Source: Mesorhizobium amorphae CCNWGS0123
GTDB taxonomy: Bacteria > Pseudomonadota > Alphaproteobacteria > Rhizobiales > Rhizobiaceae
Reading direction: 5' to 3'
Assembly: GCF_001686985.1 (NCBI RefSeq)
Contig: NZ_CP015318.1
Span: 4,276,001-4,340,000, forward strand
Length of the DNA: 64,000 bases
The position numbers were made by a program, and so were the translations under genes. Below the pieces are notes generated by a model. The model had not been told where the DNA came from and searched no databases. It saw only the letters and a list, made by a program, of their open reading frames with translations. This document shows, piece by piece, positions 50,281 to 59,228 of the stretch. Numbering within the stretch: position 1 is the stretch's first letter; every line of letters starts with the position of its first letter.

Positions 50281-51369
50281 GTGGAATTTCAAAAAGTGCG
50301 TTTGAAGACGATTTGCATCTTTGCCCTTGCCTTGCTGATTGCTGGCTGTGGCGGCCGCAAGACCGAGGAAATTCTCGGCAGCGCCGTCGTGGCCACGCCG
50401 GTGACGGAAATCGCCGGCAACCACTCGATCTTCATCGCCACCACCCGCAAGAAGTCCGACGACCCCAACAAGGTGTTCGACGGCGAGCGTTCGGCGACGC
50501 TGAACTATGCCCGCGTCAACGTCACCGTTCCGGGAATCCACGAGACCGGCCAGATCGAGCGGCGCTCGCGCGGCAAGTCGAACGACCCGGCCAAATATTT
50601 CATGGCCTCCGAGGTTGTCGGCTACGACACCCAGCCGAAATTCTCCAGCGCGCTGAGCGCCGACATCGCAGCGCGCGGCGGCCGCGTCATGGTTTTCGTC
50701 CATGGCTACAACACCGGCTTCGACGACGCCGTCTACCGGCTGACCCAGATCGTCCACGATTCCGGCTATCCGGGCACGCCGGTGCTGTTTTCCTGGGCGT
50801 CGGGCGCCAAGACCACCGACTATGTCTACGACAAGGAAAGCGCCAGTGCGGCCCGCGACCAGCTGGAAGTGACGCTGCGGATGCTGGCGCAGACCGGCGC
50901 CCGGCGCATCGATATCGTCGCCCATTCGCTCGGAACCTGGGTCACCATGGAGACATTGCGGCAGCTCGCCATCACCGGCGATCGCGATCTCGGCGGCAAG
51001 CTGGGCGACGTGGTGCTGGCCTCGCCCGATATCGACGTCGATGTGTTCAAGAGCCAGATGCGCCGCTACGGCAAGCCGGACAAGCCGTTCATCCTGCTGC
51101 TCTCCGACGACGACCGGGCGCTGAGGCTGTCCGGCCTGATCGCCGGTGCGCGGCCGCGCGTCGGCGACTACAAGGACGCTGCCGATCTCGCCACCTACGG
51201 CGTGACGGTCGTCGATCTCTCCAGCGTCAAGGGATCGGACAGGTTCAACCACACCAAATTCGCCGACAATCCCGAACTGGTGAAGATGATCGGGCAGCGG
51301 CTGCGCGCCGATGACGGCTTCGCCAGCGACCAGGAAGTGACCGACCGCATCAACCTGCTCGGGCAATGA
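50281..51369 (+). CDS. DUF900 alpha/beta-hydrolase lipoprotein, first of tandem pair
   Basis: The product is 362 aa from a GTG at 50281 (an internal GTG at 50296 is also possible). The lipobox LIAGC gives lipidated Cys23. The DUF900 hydrolase fold has the HGYNTGFDDAVYRL oxyanion loop (about 145), nucleophile Ser in VAHSLGTWVTME (about 218), and ASPDIDVDVF. It is probably an outer-membrane or periplasmic esterase; substrate unknown. Over half of the residues match the next gene by eye, so it arose from tandem duplication. Confidence 0.88.
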   Translation: MEFQKVRLKTICIFALALLIAGCGGRKTEEILGSAVVATPVTEIAGNHSIFIATTRKKSDDPNKVFDGERSATLNYARVNVTVPGIHETGQIERRSRGKSNDPAKYFMASEVVGYDTQPKFSSALSADIAARGGRVMVFVHGYNTGFDDAVYRLTQIVHDSGYPGTPVLFSWASGAKTTDYVYDKESASAARDQLEVTLRMLAQTGARRIDIVAHSLGTWVTMETLRQLAITGDRDLGGKLGDVVLASPDIDVDVFKSQMRRYGKPDKPFILLLSDDDRALRLSGLIAGARPRVGDYKDAADLATYGVTVVDLSSVKGSDRFNHTKFADNPELVKMIGQRLRADDGFASDQEVTDRINLLGQ

Positions 51370-51490
51370 GGTGGCCCCCAGTCTTCGGCTGCCGCCCCTC
51401 AGCTCACTTTGAACTGGACCGGGCTGCCTTGTACCTTTATCGAATGAGCGCAGACGCCGTGAGCATGGCGTCACCAGCGGGAGCCTGCGT

Positions 51491-52657
51491 GTGACCGTGC
51501 GTTCGAAGAGCTTCCTATTCGTGGCATTCGCGCTCGCTCTTGCAGGCTGCGCTGGCCGCAACACGCATGATCTGCTCAACAAGACGACGGTTTCGGTACC
51601 CGCCTCCGACATTGCGGCCACCCATGAGATCTTTGTCGCGACGACCCGCCAGCAGGCGACCAAGGACCCGCGCCAGGTGTTCGGCGGCGATCGCTCGCTG
51701 ACCACCGGCTACGCCCGTGTCGACGTGACGGTTCCCAAGGTGCATCAGGTCAGCGCCATCGAGCGCGCCAAGGGTTCGGCCGACAGCAACCCGGCCAAGC
51801 AATTCACCGCCACCGATGTCGTCCACTACGGGGACGCGTCGCAATTCGCCAAGGCGGTCGGCGCCAACATCGCCGTAAGTGGCGACCGCGCCCTCGTGTT
51901 CGTGCACGGCTTCAACAATGGTTTCGACGATGGCGTCTATCGGCTGACGCAGATCGCGCACGACACCAAATATCCGGGTACGCCGGTTCTTTTCTCATGG
52001 GCGTCGAGCGCCAAGACCACCGGTTACATCTACGACAAGGACAGTTCGACCGCCGCGCGCGACGACCTCGAGGCGACGCTGCGCATGCTTGCAAAGACGC
52101 GGGTCAAGAGCATCGACATCATCGCCCATTCGATGGGAACCTGGCTGACGATGGAGGCGCTGCGCCAGCTTGCCATCACCGGCGACCGCGACCTCGACGG
52201 CAAGCTCGGCTACGTCGTCCTGGCTTCGCCCGATATCGACGTCGACGTCTTCAAGAAGCAGATGATCCGCTACGGCAAGCCCGACAAGCCGTTCGCCATT
52301 TTGCTGTCGGGAGACGACCGCGCGTTGAAACTGTCTTCCATCATCTCGGGCGACAAGCCACGCGTCGGCGATTACGGCAATGCGGCCGACCTTGCCAGCT
52401 ACGGCGTGGTCGTGGCGGATCTGACCAAAACCAAGGGCGGCGATCGCCTGAACCACGCCAAATTCGCCGACAACCCGATGCTGGTGCAACTGCTGGGCGA
52501 CCGGCTGCGCACACCGGCCGCCTTGCGATCGAATGAACCCAATTCGGCAGAGTTCGACAATATCGGCCAAGGCATTGGCAAGGCTGTCGGCTCCATGGCC
52601 GAGATCGTCATCACCACGCCCTTCAAGGTGCTGACCATCGCCACCGGCGGACAGTAA
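51491..52657 (+). CDS. DUF900 alpha/beta-hydrolase lipoprotein, second of tandem pair
   Basis: The product is 388 aa from a GTG at 51491. The lipobox ALAGC gives Cys20. The core repeats the first copy: VFVHGFNNGFDDGVYRLTQI, IIAHSMGTWLTMEALRQLAI and ASPDIDVDVFKKQM. The C-terminus is about 20 aa longer (GIGKAVGSMAEIVITTPFK). 121 bp separate it from copy 1, so it may have its own promoter. Converges with ade, 18 bp away. Confidence 0.88.
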   Translation: MTVRSKSFLFVAFALALAGCAGRNTHDLLNKTTVSVPASDIAATHEIFVATTRQQATKDPRQVFGGDRSLTTGYARVDVTVPKVHQVSAIERAKGSADSNPAKQFTATDVVHYGDASQFAKAVGANIAVSGDRALVFVHGFNNGFDDGVYRLTQIAHDTKYPGTPVLFSWASSAKTTGYIYDKDSSTAARDDLEATLRMLAKTRVKSIDIIAHSMGTWLTMEALRQLAITGDRDLDGKLGYVVLASPDIDVDVFKKQMIRYGKPDKPFAILLSGDDRALKLSSIISGDKPRVGDYGNAADLASYGVVVADLTKTKGGDRLNHAKFADNPMLVQLLGDRLRTPAALRSNEPNSAEFDNIGQGIGKAVGSMAEIVITTPFKVLTIATGGQ

Positions 52658-52675
52658 AGGCGCGCCGCCTGGTTC

Positions 52676-54487
52676 TCAGATAAAAAGGTCGACCTTCTGG
52701 AAAGTCGTCACGTCGATCAGGCCGACATCGGAAATCCTGAGTTCGGGAATGACGACCAGCGCCAGCAGCGAGTGCTGCATATAGGCGTTGTTCAGCGAAC
52801 AGCCCATCTTGCGCATCGCCTCGGTGAGCTTCTCCGCCTTGGCCGCGACGCTTTCCGCCCGCTCGTCCGACATCAGCCCGGCGATCGGCATTTCGACCAG
52901 CGCCAGTTCCTTGCCCTTGGAGAACAGCACCACGCCGCCGCCGACCTCGCCCAGCCGGTTGACGGCAAGTGCCATATCTTCCTTGTTGGTGCCGACGCAA
53001 ATGATGTGGTGGGCATCGTGCGCCACGCTGGAGGCCATGGCGCAGTCGGCCATATAGCCGAAACCGGAGACGAAGGCGTTGGTGACGCCGCCCGTACCCC
53101 GGTGGCGCTCGACCAGCGCGATCTGGCAGACATCGTTGCGCCGGTCCATGGCGACCAGTCCGTCCTCGACCGGCAGATCGGCCTCCAGCGCCCGCGTCGG
53201 CGCCTGGTTCTCGATGACGCCGATGACCCGCACCCGCACCTCGTTGGCGCCCTTGGGAGCTGCGATGTCGAAATCCCGCGCCTTGAGCTTCTTGCCGAGC
53301 TTGACCGTGTTCTTCGCCGTCTTCGGATAGTCGTAGGCCGGGATATCGATATCGAGCTTGCCGCCCTTGGCCAGCCGAACGCCGCGGCCATAGACCTCGT
53401 CGATGGTCATCGCGGCAAGATCCGAGACGATCAGCAAATCGGCGAGCCGTCCCGGTGCGATCGAGCCGATCTCGCGCTCCAGTTTGAAATGCTGGGCTGT
53501 GTTGAGCGTCGCCATCTGGATTGCTGTCACCGGCTTCAACCCTTGCTGGATGGCGTGCCGCACCACGCGGTCCATATGGCCTTCCTGGACCAGCGTGCCG
53601 GAATGGCTGTCGTCGGTGCACAGGATGAAATTGCGCGGATCGATCCCGCTCTCGGTCACCGCCTTGATCTGCGAGGCGACGTCATACCAGGCCGAGCCCA
53701 GCCGCAGCATCGCCTTCATGCCCTGGCGCACGCGAGCGATGGCGTCCTCGGCGCGCGTGCCCTCATGGTCGTCCTCCGGGCCGCCGGCGACATAGCCATG
53801 GAACGGCAGGCCGAGGTCGCGCGAGGCATAGTGCCCACCGACCGTCTTGCCCGCCTTCACCGTCGCCGCGATCTCGCCCGACATGATGGGATCGTTGGCG
53901 GCGACGCCGGGAAAATTCATCACCTCGCCGAGCCCGATGATGTTTTCCCATGTCATGGCTTCAGCGACATCGGCGACCGTCAGTTCGGCGCCGGCATGCT
54001 CCAACCCCGGCGCCGAGGGCACGCAGGACGGCATCTGCACATGCACGTTGATCGGCATGGCGACGGCCTCGTCATGCATCAGACGGACGCCGGGAAGGCC
54101 GAGCACATTGGCGATCTCATGCGGATCGATGAACATCGAGGTGGTGCCGTGCGGGATCACGGCGCGGCAGAATTCGGTCACCGTCACCATGCCGCTCTCG
54201 ACATGCATATGCGCGTCGCAAAGACCGGGCACCAGATAGCGCCCGCCGGCGTCGACCACCTTGGTGCCCTGCCCGATGGCGTGGCCGGCGTTCGGCCCGC
54301 AATAGGCGAAGCGGCCGCCGGCAATGGCGATATCTGTGCCGGCGATGATCTCGCCGGAATGGACATTCACCCAGCGCCCGTTGCGGATGACGAGATCGGC
54401 CGGCTTGCGCCCCATCGCGACATCGACCAGATGCGTCGCCATCTCGGTCCAGGGCTTTGGTTTCGTGGTGTTCGCGCTGCTCGCCAT
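52676..54487 (-). CDS. ade: Adenine deaminase
   Basis: The product is 603 aa from ATG 54487 (MASSANTTKPKPWTEMATH), with CAGGAG upstream. It converts adenine to hypoxanthine. The amidohydrolase metal motif is PGLCDAHMHVESGMV (about 90-105); further motifs are DPHEIANVLG, GLGEVMNFPGV, HYASRDLGL and ILCTDDSHSGTL (metal Asp). The C-terminal domain (about 420-600) includes GFGYMADCAMASSVAHDAHHI. The size and domain order match the bacterial Ade family. Confidence 0.95.
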   Translation of the reverse strand: MASSANTTKPKPWTEMATHLVDVAMGRKPADLVIRNGRWVNVHSGEIIAGTDIAIAGGRFAYCGPNAGHAIGQGTKVVDAGGRYLVPGLCDAHMHVESGMVTVTEFCRAVIPHGTTSMFIDPHEIANVLGLPGVRLMHDEAVAMPINVHVQMPSCVPSAPGLEHAGAELTVADVAEAMTWENIIGLGEVMNFPGVAANDPIMSGEIAATVKAGKTVGGHYASRDLGLPFHGYVAGGPEDDHEGTRAEDAIARVRQGMKAMLRLGSAWYDVASQIKAVTESGIDPRNFILCTDDSHSGTLVQEGHMDRVVRHAIQQGLKPVTAIQMATLNTAQHFKLEREIGSIAPGRLADLLIVSDLAAMTIDEVYGRGVRLAKGGKLDIDIPAYDYPKTAKNTVKLGKKLKARDFDIAAPKGANEVRVRVIGVIENQAPTRALEADLPVEDGLVAMDRRNDVCQIALVERHRGTGGVTNAFVSGFGYMADCAMASSVAHDAHHIICVGTNKEDMALAVNRLGEVGGGVVLFSKGKELALVEMPIAGLMSDERAESVAAKAEKLTEAMRKMGCSLNNAYMQHSLLALVVIPELRISDVGLIDVTTFQKVDLFI

Positions 54488-54651
54488 TGGGGACTCCTGT
54501 TTGCCCACTGTGCCAATCCAGCGGGGTTTTGACCAGTTGGCAAAGCCAGATTGTGCTTGATGCAGAACCGTTTCATGATCGGCTCCTCCGGCAAGCCGAA
54601 ATGCTCTGAATTGGGCTCACCATCTGGCGACTGTCTCGATTGGCGTGGACC

Positions 54652-54864
54652 ATGGCACAGACGATCCGATTTGCGGTTTGCGTGCTGTCGGCATGCCTGG
54701 CCGGCCTGGCCTTTTTCACCCTGCATTCGTTCTGGATGTGGCTGGCGCCGATCCTTATCTTCGTCGCCGGCTCCATGCTGGCCGAACATGCCTTCAACCG
54801 GCTCGCATCGCCTCTGGAGAAACAGCGCGACCTGGAGGATCGGACGCGCAACCCGCCGATATGA
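54652..54864 (+). CDS. Small inner-membrane protein
   Basis: The product is 70 aa from ATG 54652 (MAQTIRFAVCVLSACLAGLA). Two hydrophobic helices (about 5-24 and 27-44: FWMWLAPILIFVAGSMLAE) are followed by a charged tail (LEKQRDLEDRTRNPP). Weak start signal; the reading frame is plausible because of its clear membrane pattern, and it lies between ade and a secreted hydrolase. Family unknown. Confidence 0.55.
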   Translation: MAQTIRFAVCVLSACLAGLAFFTLHSFWMWLAPILIFVAGSMLAEHAFNRLASPLEKQRDLEDRTRNPPI

Positions 54865-54945
54865 GCCGTCGCTCGTGGCCAGGGCCGTTGACTAATCTGA
54901 CTAAAACGCAATGCTGACCGCGAACCGGAACCGTAAGAGGGAACC

Positions 54946-55797
54946 ATGACCCGTTTCTGGAAAGCGTTCGCCGTCCTCCTCCTGCTCACAGCGTCAACCG
55001 CTTTTGCCCTTGCCGAGGAACGTTGGCAGACCTTGCCGGAGCCGGCGGCCATGCCCAAACCTGATCAGAGCGGGTATGCGCCGGTCAATGGCATCCAAAT
55101 GTACTACGCCGTTTTCGGTGCGGGCGACCCGGTGCTGCTGATCCATGGCGGCCTCGGCCACGCCGACATCTGGGCCAGCCAGGTGGCGACACTTTCCAAA
55201 ACCCACAAGGTGATCGTCGCCGACAGCCGTGGCCACGGCCGCTCGACCCGTACCGAACAGCCTTATGGCTATGATTTGATGGCGTCGGACTATCTGGCGC
55301 TGCTCGACTATCTGAAGATCGACAAGACCGCGCTTGTCGGCTGGAGCGATGGCGGCATTATCGGTATCGACATCGCGCTGCATCATCCGGAACGGCTGAC
55401 GAGGCTGTTTGCGCAAGCCGCCAACGTCACCACCGATGGCGTCGATCCGGGCGTCATGACCAACAAGACCTTTGCCGCCTACATCGACCGCTCCGGCCGC
55501 GACTACAAGAAGATGTCCAAGACCCCGGACCAGTATGACGCCTTCGTGGCGCAGATCAGCCACATGTGGGAAACGGAACCGGCATGGACCAAGGAACAGC
55601 TCGGCAAGATAACCACGCCGACGGCGATCGTCGCCGGCGATCACGACGAGGCTATAAAGCGCGAACACACCGAATACATGGCCTCCGCCATTCCGGGCGC
55701 CAAGCTCATCATCCTGCCCAACGCCAGTCATTTCGCCATGCTGCAGGCGCCGGACGAATACAGCCAGGCGGCGCTGGATTTCATCGACGCCAAATAG
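54946..55797 (+). CDS. Secreted alpha/beta hydrolase
   Basis: The product is 283 aa with a signal peptide (FAVLLLLTASTAFALA, cleavage near residue 24) and RBS AGAGGGAA. The hydrolase plan is seen: HGGLGHADIW (about 66), nucleophile Ser in VGWSDGGIIG (about 131), acid in IVAGDHDEAIK and His in LPNASHFAML. Periplasmic. Substrate unknown; similarity to epoxide hydrolase/bromoperoxidase-type sequences is of low precision. Confidence 0.88.
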   Translation: MTRFWKAFAVLLLLTASTAFALAEERWQTLPEPAAMPKPDQSGYAPVNGIQMYYAVFGAGDPVLLIHGGLGHADIWASQVATLSKTHKVIVADSRGHGRSTRTEQPYGYDLMASDYLALLDYLKIDKTALVGWSDGGIIGIDIALHHPERLTRLFAQAANVTTDGVDPGVMTNKTFAAYIDRSGRDYKKMSKTPDQYDAFVAQISHMWETEPAWTKEQLGKITTPTAIVAGDHDEAIKREHTEYMASAIPGAKLIILPNASHFAMLQAPDEYSQAALDFIDAK

Positions 55798-55912
55798 GGC
55801 ACGCTTGCGCCGACAGGCGGATTCGATTGTTGAGCAAGGGGATTCCGTTTTGCGGCGAATAGGGTTACCCTGCAACCTAGGGATTTTCTGAACCGCCATT
55901 TCGGAGAACTCG

Positions 55913-56578
55913 ATGCGTCGTTTGACGCTTGCCAGTGCCGGCTTTCTTGCCCTCATGTGCGGGTCGGCTTTCGCCGCGGACCTGGGCGCCGAATTGCCGA
56001 TGACAGCGCCAGGCTTCGACTGGACGGGCCACTATGCCGGTCTGCAGGCCGGCTATGGCTGGGGCAGCTCCGACATATCTGGAACGGAAGGCGAGCCATT
56101 TACCGCCTCGCCCGACCTCAGCGGCGGCTTCATTGGCGGCCATGTCGCCGGCCTCTGGCAGTTCGACCAGGCCGTGGTCGGCGCCGTGGCCGAACTCAAC
56201 TACGCCTCCATTGACGGTTCGACTGAACTCGGCCCTGGAAACACATTCGGCACCGATATCAAGTGGCTCGGATCGGTGAACGCCAAGGCTGGCTACGCCA
56301 TGGACCGCTTCCTGTTCTACGGTGTCGGCGGCATCGCCTTCGCCGGCATCGAAACGTCGCAGAACGCAGGCACGTCATTCGCCACGACGCGCACGAGTGT
56401 CGGCTGGACCGTTGGCGCCGGCGTCGACTACGCGCTGACCGACCAATTCGTCGTCGGCGCCCAGTATCGCTACTACGATTTCCGCTCCGAGCACTTTGAC
56501 GCGCCGGACGCCTTTGTCGATCGCGACCAGAAGGTGAAACTGAACACGGTCGGCATCAACTTGAGCTACAAGTTCTGA
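55913..56578 (+). CDS. Outer-membrane beta-barrel protein (Omp25/RopB-like)
   Basis: The product is 221 aa with a signal peptide (MRRLTLASAGFLALMCGSAF, cleavage at FAA-DL). A porin-like small barrel: FDWTGHYAGLQAGYGWG, LSGGFIGGHVAGLWQFDQ, SVNAKAGYAMDRFLFYGVGG, and a final amphipathic strand ending in aromatic residue, VGINLSYKF. Terminal Phe is the outer-membrane sorting signal. Such proteins are abundant in Rhizobiales surface layers. It ends just before the tRNA-Leu remnant region. Confidence 0.92.
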   Translation: MRRLTLASAGFLALMCGSAFAADLGAELPMTAPGFDWTGHYAGLQAGYGWGSSDISGTEGEPFTASPDLSGGFIGGHVAGLWQFDQAVVGAVAELNYASIDGSTELGPGNTFGTDIKWLGSVNAKAGYAMDRFLFYGVGGIAFAGIETSQNAGTSFATTRTSVGWTVGAGVDYALTDQFVVGAQYRYYDFRSEHFDAPDAFVDRDQKVKLNTVGINLSYKF

Positions 56579-56842
56579 GCATCCACCATCGCGAAAGGTC
56601 TGACCTTGTGTCAGCTCGTCCTCGTCGCAGGGCGCGGGTAACGGCCAATCTGATTGAGTGCTGCCTGAGCTGCGAAGGACAACAGCAGCGGCCCGACAGC
56701 CCGTTGGGGTGAGATGGACTGGCTGCCGGGCCTGACCGGCTTGGGGGGCAAGCCGGCTGGGCCAAGCCTAATATTAGCAACTGCGCAACAAAACCCCGAC
56801 GTGGCGTTTTCCCCTTGTTATGCGCGACTAACCGCCAGGAAT
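56579..56842. other. Intergenic stretch without gene
   Basis: No supported gene. The segment leads into the partial tRNA copy at 56843. Codon-like frames across it are short and unconvincing. Confidence 0.5.
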
Positions 56843-56902
56843 TGGTGCGGACGACGGGAATCGAACCGTACGATCAGAGATCGAGGGATCTTAAAGTCCT
56901 TT
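56843..56902 (-). pseudogene. Partial tRNA-Leu copy (3' half), probable att-site scar
   Basis: Sequence from the CCA-encoding tggtgcgg through the anticodon loop repeats the 3' half of the tRNA-Leu gene at 57362-57447 in the same orientation. It differs by a one-base loss in the T-arm (aaccg against aacccg) and small changes in the anticodon region (gatcttaaag against gattttaag). After 56902 the match ends, with no acceptor-stem 5' half. A direct repeat covering the anticodon loop to the 3' end is the standard scar of tRNA-targeting integrases. Confidence 0.85.
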
Positions 56903-56961
56903 GAGGCTTTGCCCGTGGCTGGTAGATTGCCGGAGCGGCATGGAGAGGAAGGGGAAAGCTT

Positions 56962-57240
56962 ATGATCAGTCGCAGCTTGTTCTGTCGCGCGGTCGCCATT
57001 TGCGGCATGCTCGCGATCTTTTCGGTGGCCGGCAACAGCCTGGACGGCTTTTTGGCGTTCCGCCTCGTCAGTCCGGCGGAAGCAAAGAAGGTCGTGATCC
57101 AGAGAACGACCATCTACATCACGACCCTGCCCAAAGGATGCGTGAAGACCACGTACAGCGGTGGCATCGTGGTCTGGAAATGCGGGACAAAGTATTACCA
57201 GCCCTATAAGAACCGCTACGTGCTGGTTTATATCAAGTAA
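56962..57240 (+). CDS. Small secreted hypothetical protein
   Basis: The product is 92 aa with AGGAAGGGGAA upstream. A signal peptide or anchor (FCRAVAICGMLAIFSVAGNS) is followed by a short mature part with two cysteines (PKGCVKTTYSGGIVVWKCG) and a Tyr-rich end (KYYQPYKNRYVLVYI). The C-terminal pattern resembles small rhizobial exported proteins of unknown function. It lies between the two copies of the tRNA-Leu 3' end, so it may be cargo left from an integrated element. Confidence 0.65.
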   Translation: MISRSLFCRAVAICGMLAIFSVAGNSLDGFLAFRLVSPAEAKKVVIQRTTIYITTLPKGCVKTTYSGGIVVWKCGTKYYQPYKNRYVLVYIK

Positions 57241-57361
57241 CGCGCTGCCCCTCGGGAGAGGCCGTGAAAAGCCTTTTTCGCCAAGCGGCCGGCGAGACCT
57301 GCGCGCCGGCTGCCGTTCGGCTGCATTGCTCATTGGTAGGAGCCGCGGCATCCGGGAATAG

Positions 57362-57447
57362 TGGTGCGGACGACGGGAATCGAACCCGTACGATCAGAGA
57401 TCGAGGGATTTTAAGTCCCTTGCGTCTACCAATTCCGCCACGTCCGC
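57362..57447 (-). tRNA. tRNA-Leu (UAA)
   Basis: Reading on the minus strand: 5' acceptor GCGGACG pairs with CGTCCGC. The anticodon stem is AGGGA/TCCCT with loop CTTAAAA and anticodon TAA. The long variable arm (CGATCTCTGATCG) is typical of class II leucine tRNAs. The T-arm is GGGTTCGATTCCC. CCA is encoded at the 3' end (57364-57362). Confidence 0.96.
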
Positions 57448-57523
57448 AGGCCGCGATATCAAGCACTTAAGCGAACCACAGATCCAGCCAGGAGAGCCCA
57501 ATTGGCACCCGAAGGCCGGATTA

Positions 57524-57702
57524 CTATTCTGCGCCCGTTCTCATCGCAGCTTCGATCGCCGCCGCCGCGCCTTCGTCCAACTTCTTGAAAAGGTGGGCGT
57601 AGACCGACAGCGTGACCACGGGTGACGCATGCCCTAGCCGGCGGCTAATTGCAACCACGTCGAGGCGATCAGCGCGCAAGCATAGGTGTGTCTGGGGTCG
57701 CG
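57524..57702 (-). pseudogene. Tyrosine recombinase (integrase) remnant, C-terminal end, frameshifted
   Basis: One frame encodes RHTYACALIAS (the R-H box of tyrosine recombinases, usually LRHTYAS) near 57702-57665. A second frame then continues LDVVAISRRLGHASPVVTLS with VYAHLFKK and a stop at 57524. This is the canonical LGHxSxxxTxxxY tail with the nucleophilic Tyr. The two parts are out of frame and nothing convincing lies upstream. It sits 77 bp from the 5' end of the tRNA-Leu. Confidence 0.8.
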
Positions 57703-57905
57703 GACCGGACCTTGGGAAACTCGACCACAGGCGCGCCCTCCTCCGCGGCGAAGACCGGAGGCGGCGGTATCGTAAGTTCCTTCGGCGCCTTCAGTTGACG
57801 GCAGAGAACTCGCCGCTGCGGACGTTCCAACCCATATCTTGCCCGCATCGTCGGCCACTCAACTTTCAAGTTGCCAGATTTTGTCGCCGTTCGATTCCCG
57901 CACGC

Positions 57906-58109
57906 TCAATACGGTGGATGACACCACCAGAAAGCCTCGGCTTCCTCTTTGGGCGTCATCGGACGGATCTCCCACGAATCCGTTCTCGCGATATAGCGTT
58001 TCCAAATGGGCCTGCCTTCAACGCTGACGCCTTCGTGCCAGTCGGTAAACCCCATCAGAGGCAATAGCACTTCTCGGATCGATCGAAGCCGCAGTGCTGC
58101 CGTTCGCAT
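57906..58109 (-). CDS. Small hypothetical protein
   Basis: The product is 67 aa with a strong ribosome-binding site (GGAGGGAG, 9 bases before the ATG at 58109). Aromatic-rich sequence (GFTDWHEGVSVEGRPIWKRY; SWEIRPMTPKEEAEAFWW) looks like a real small protein, though no family is recognised. It is in the integration-scar region, so it may be an accessory or decaying gene. Confidence 0.45.
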   Translation of the reverse strand: MRTAALRLRSIREVLLPLMGFTDWHEGVSVEGRPIWKRYIARTDSWEIRPMTPKEEAEAFWWCHPPY

Positions 58110-58341
58110 GGGAAGGTCTCCCTCCGCTGGTTGCAGTACTATACCGCCGTAGCGTTGCCGGCCGATTTCCAGCGGCCCGGCGGCCAGGGCGGGGGGCTCG
58201 GGGCTTGACCGCCGGGCCTAACAGGCAAACGGGGTAGTTGCCGGCTGGCAAATTATAGGCCGTTCATTGGAATATTCAATTTTGCTAAAATGCTTCGGAA
58301 CTAGAATTAGGCGTCATGCCTTGCGTTCCGCGAGTATGTGC

Positions 58342-58448
58342 ATGCGTGTGAAGTTCGTCTCGCCCTTGATGCCGACGCTCGTCGAGAAACCACCCGAGGG
58401 CGAAGGTTGGCTGAGGTCAAGTTCGACGGGTATCGCTCCCGCACCGTC
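58342..58448 (+). pseudogene. ATP-dependent DNA ligase (LigD-type) remnant
   Basis: From the ATG at 58342 the frame reads MRVKFVSPLMPTLVEKPPEG then EGWL. After a small deletion another frame continues EVKFDGYRSRTV (58413-58448). Together these match the start of the LigD ligase domain, including the KFDGYR lysine that receives AMP. Downstream homology stops. The gene is disrupted and much shortened. LigD-type genes are frequent in rhizobial accessory DNA and non-homologous end joining. Confidence 0.75.
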
Positions 58449-58496
58449 AGGGCTTTTGCGTCATGTTGTCGGCCGCGATGAGCCGACGCAGCGGCT

Positions 58497-58964
58497 TCAA
58501 CCGCGCCGCTTGGGGCGAGAGGCCCTTGGAGGGAAGGTGAGCGCACTGGTCTGCCAGTAAAACTTCCATTCGCCCGTCCGGAGCTTTGAATAGATTTTGC
58601 AGACGCGTCCCTTCCAATGAAAATCCAGGCCTGTCTCTTTGTTGCGCCAAAGGGTATCGATGTCGACCACCGCGAATGCTGCGTCCCCCGTTGGGGCCAC
58701 TTCGATCTTGACCGTTTTCCGACGATTGTGGATCAAATCATGTGCAGCAAATAGGCCGTTATAGCCCCTGCGCCACTCTTCTACATCGAAACGCCCCACT
58801 ACGAAGACCCAGTCAATTGGGTCATGCGCATCAGCGTTTGGGGCAAATGGCCAGGCCATGTCAGGGTGGATCATCGCCAAGAAGGGCTCGATGTTTTTTT
58901 CGTCCCAACCCTTGGTTTCCGCATCAACCAAATTTTGAATGATCTCCCGCACCTCGGCTGACAT
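58497..58964 (-). CDS. NTF2/SnoaL-like protein
   Basis: The product is 155 aa (MSAEVREIIQNLVDAETKGW). The NTF2-fold pattern is seen: ETKGWDEKNIEPFLAMIHPDMAWPF, VEEWRRGYNGLFAAHDLIHN, AAFAVVDIDTLWRN and FHWKGRVCKIYSKLRTGEWKF. No catalytic role can be named; DUF4440- and SnoaL-like proteins have diverse functions. It lies at the far edge of the integration-scar region. Confidence 0.75.
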   Translation of the reverse strand: MSAEVREIIQNLVDAETKGWDEKNIEPFLAMIHPDMAWPFAPNADAHDPIDWVFVVGRFDVEEWRRGYNGLFAAHDLIHNRRKTVKIEVAPTGDAAFAVVDIDTLWRNKETGLDFHWKGRVCKIYSKLRTGEWKFYWQTSALTFPPRASRPKRRG

Positions 58965-59228
58965 GTGGACGCCTGTTAGGAATTTCCAAGTTTGAGCTTA
59001 TAGCGGTCCGTCCGAGTCAAGGACAAGGCCGGTACGTTCCCGGAGCATGCCTCGGCCGATGCTCGAAGCCGCACCAGTGCGACGCCTGCTTCGGTTTTGC
59101 AAAACTATTAATGCTAAGTGCGGCTGGTATGGTTGCGACAGGCTGTGCGGGAGCCTCGGCATCCGAGAACCGAGCTGCCTCAAGCGCTCGATGTCCCGCG
59201 CACGCGGGCGTTGAAACAGGCAGTCGTT

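Noticed and set aside
49549..51705. 718-aa minus-strand open frame
   Set aside because: It covers the M24-like gene and the first DUF900 hydrolase in antisense; no domain signs and no ribosome-binding site.
57669..57869. 66-aa minus-strand frame next to the integrase remnant
   Set aside because: The sequence (Pro-rich in the middle) does not match an upstream integrase part with confidence, so it was not added to the pseudogene.
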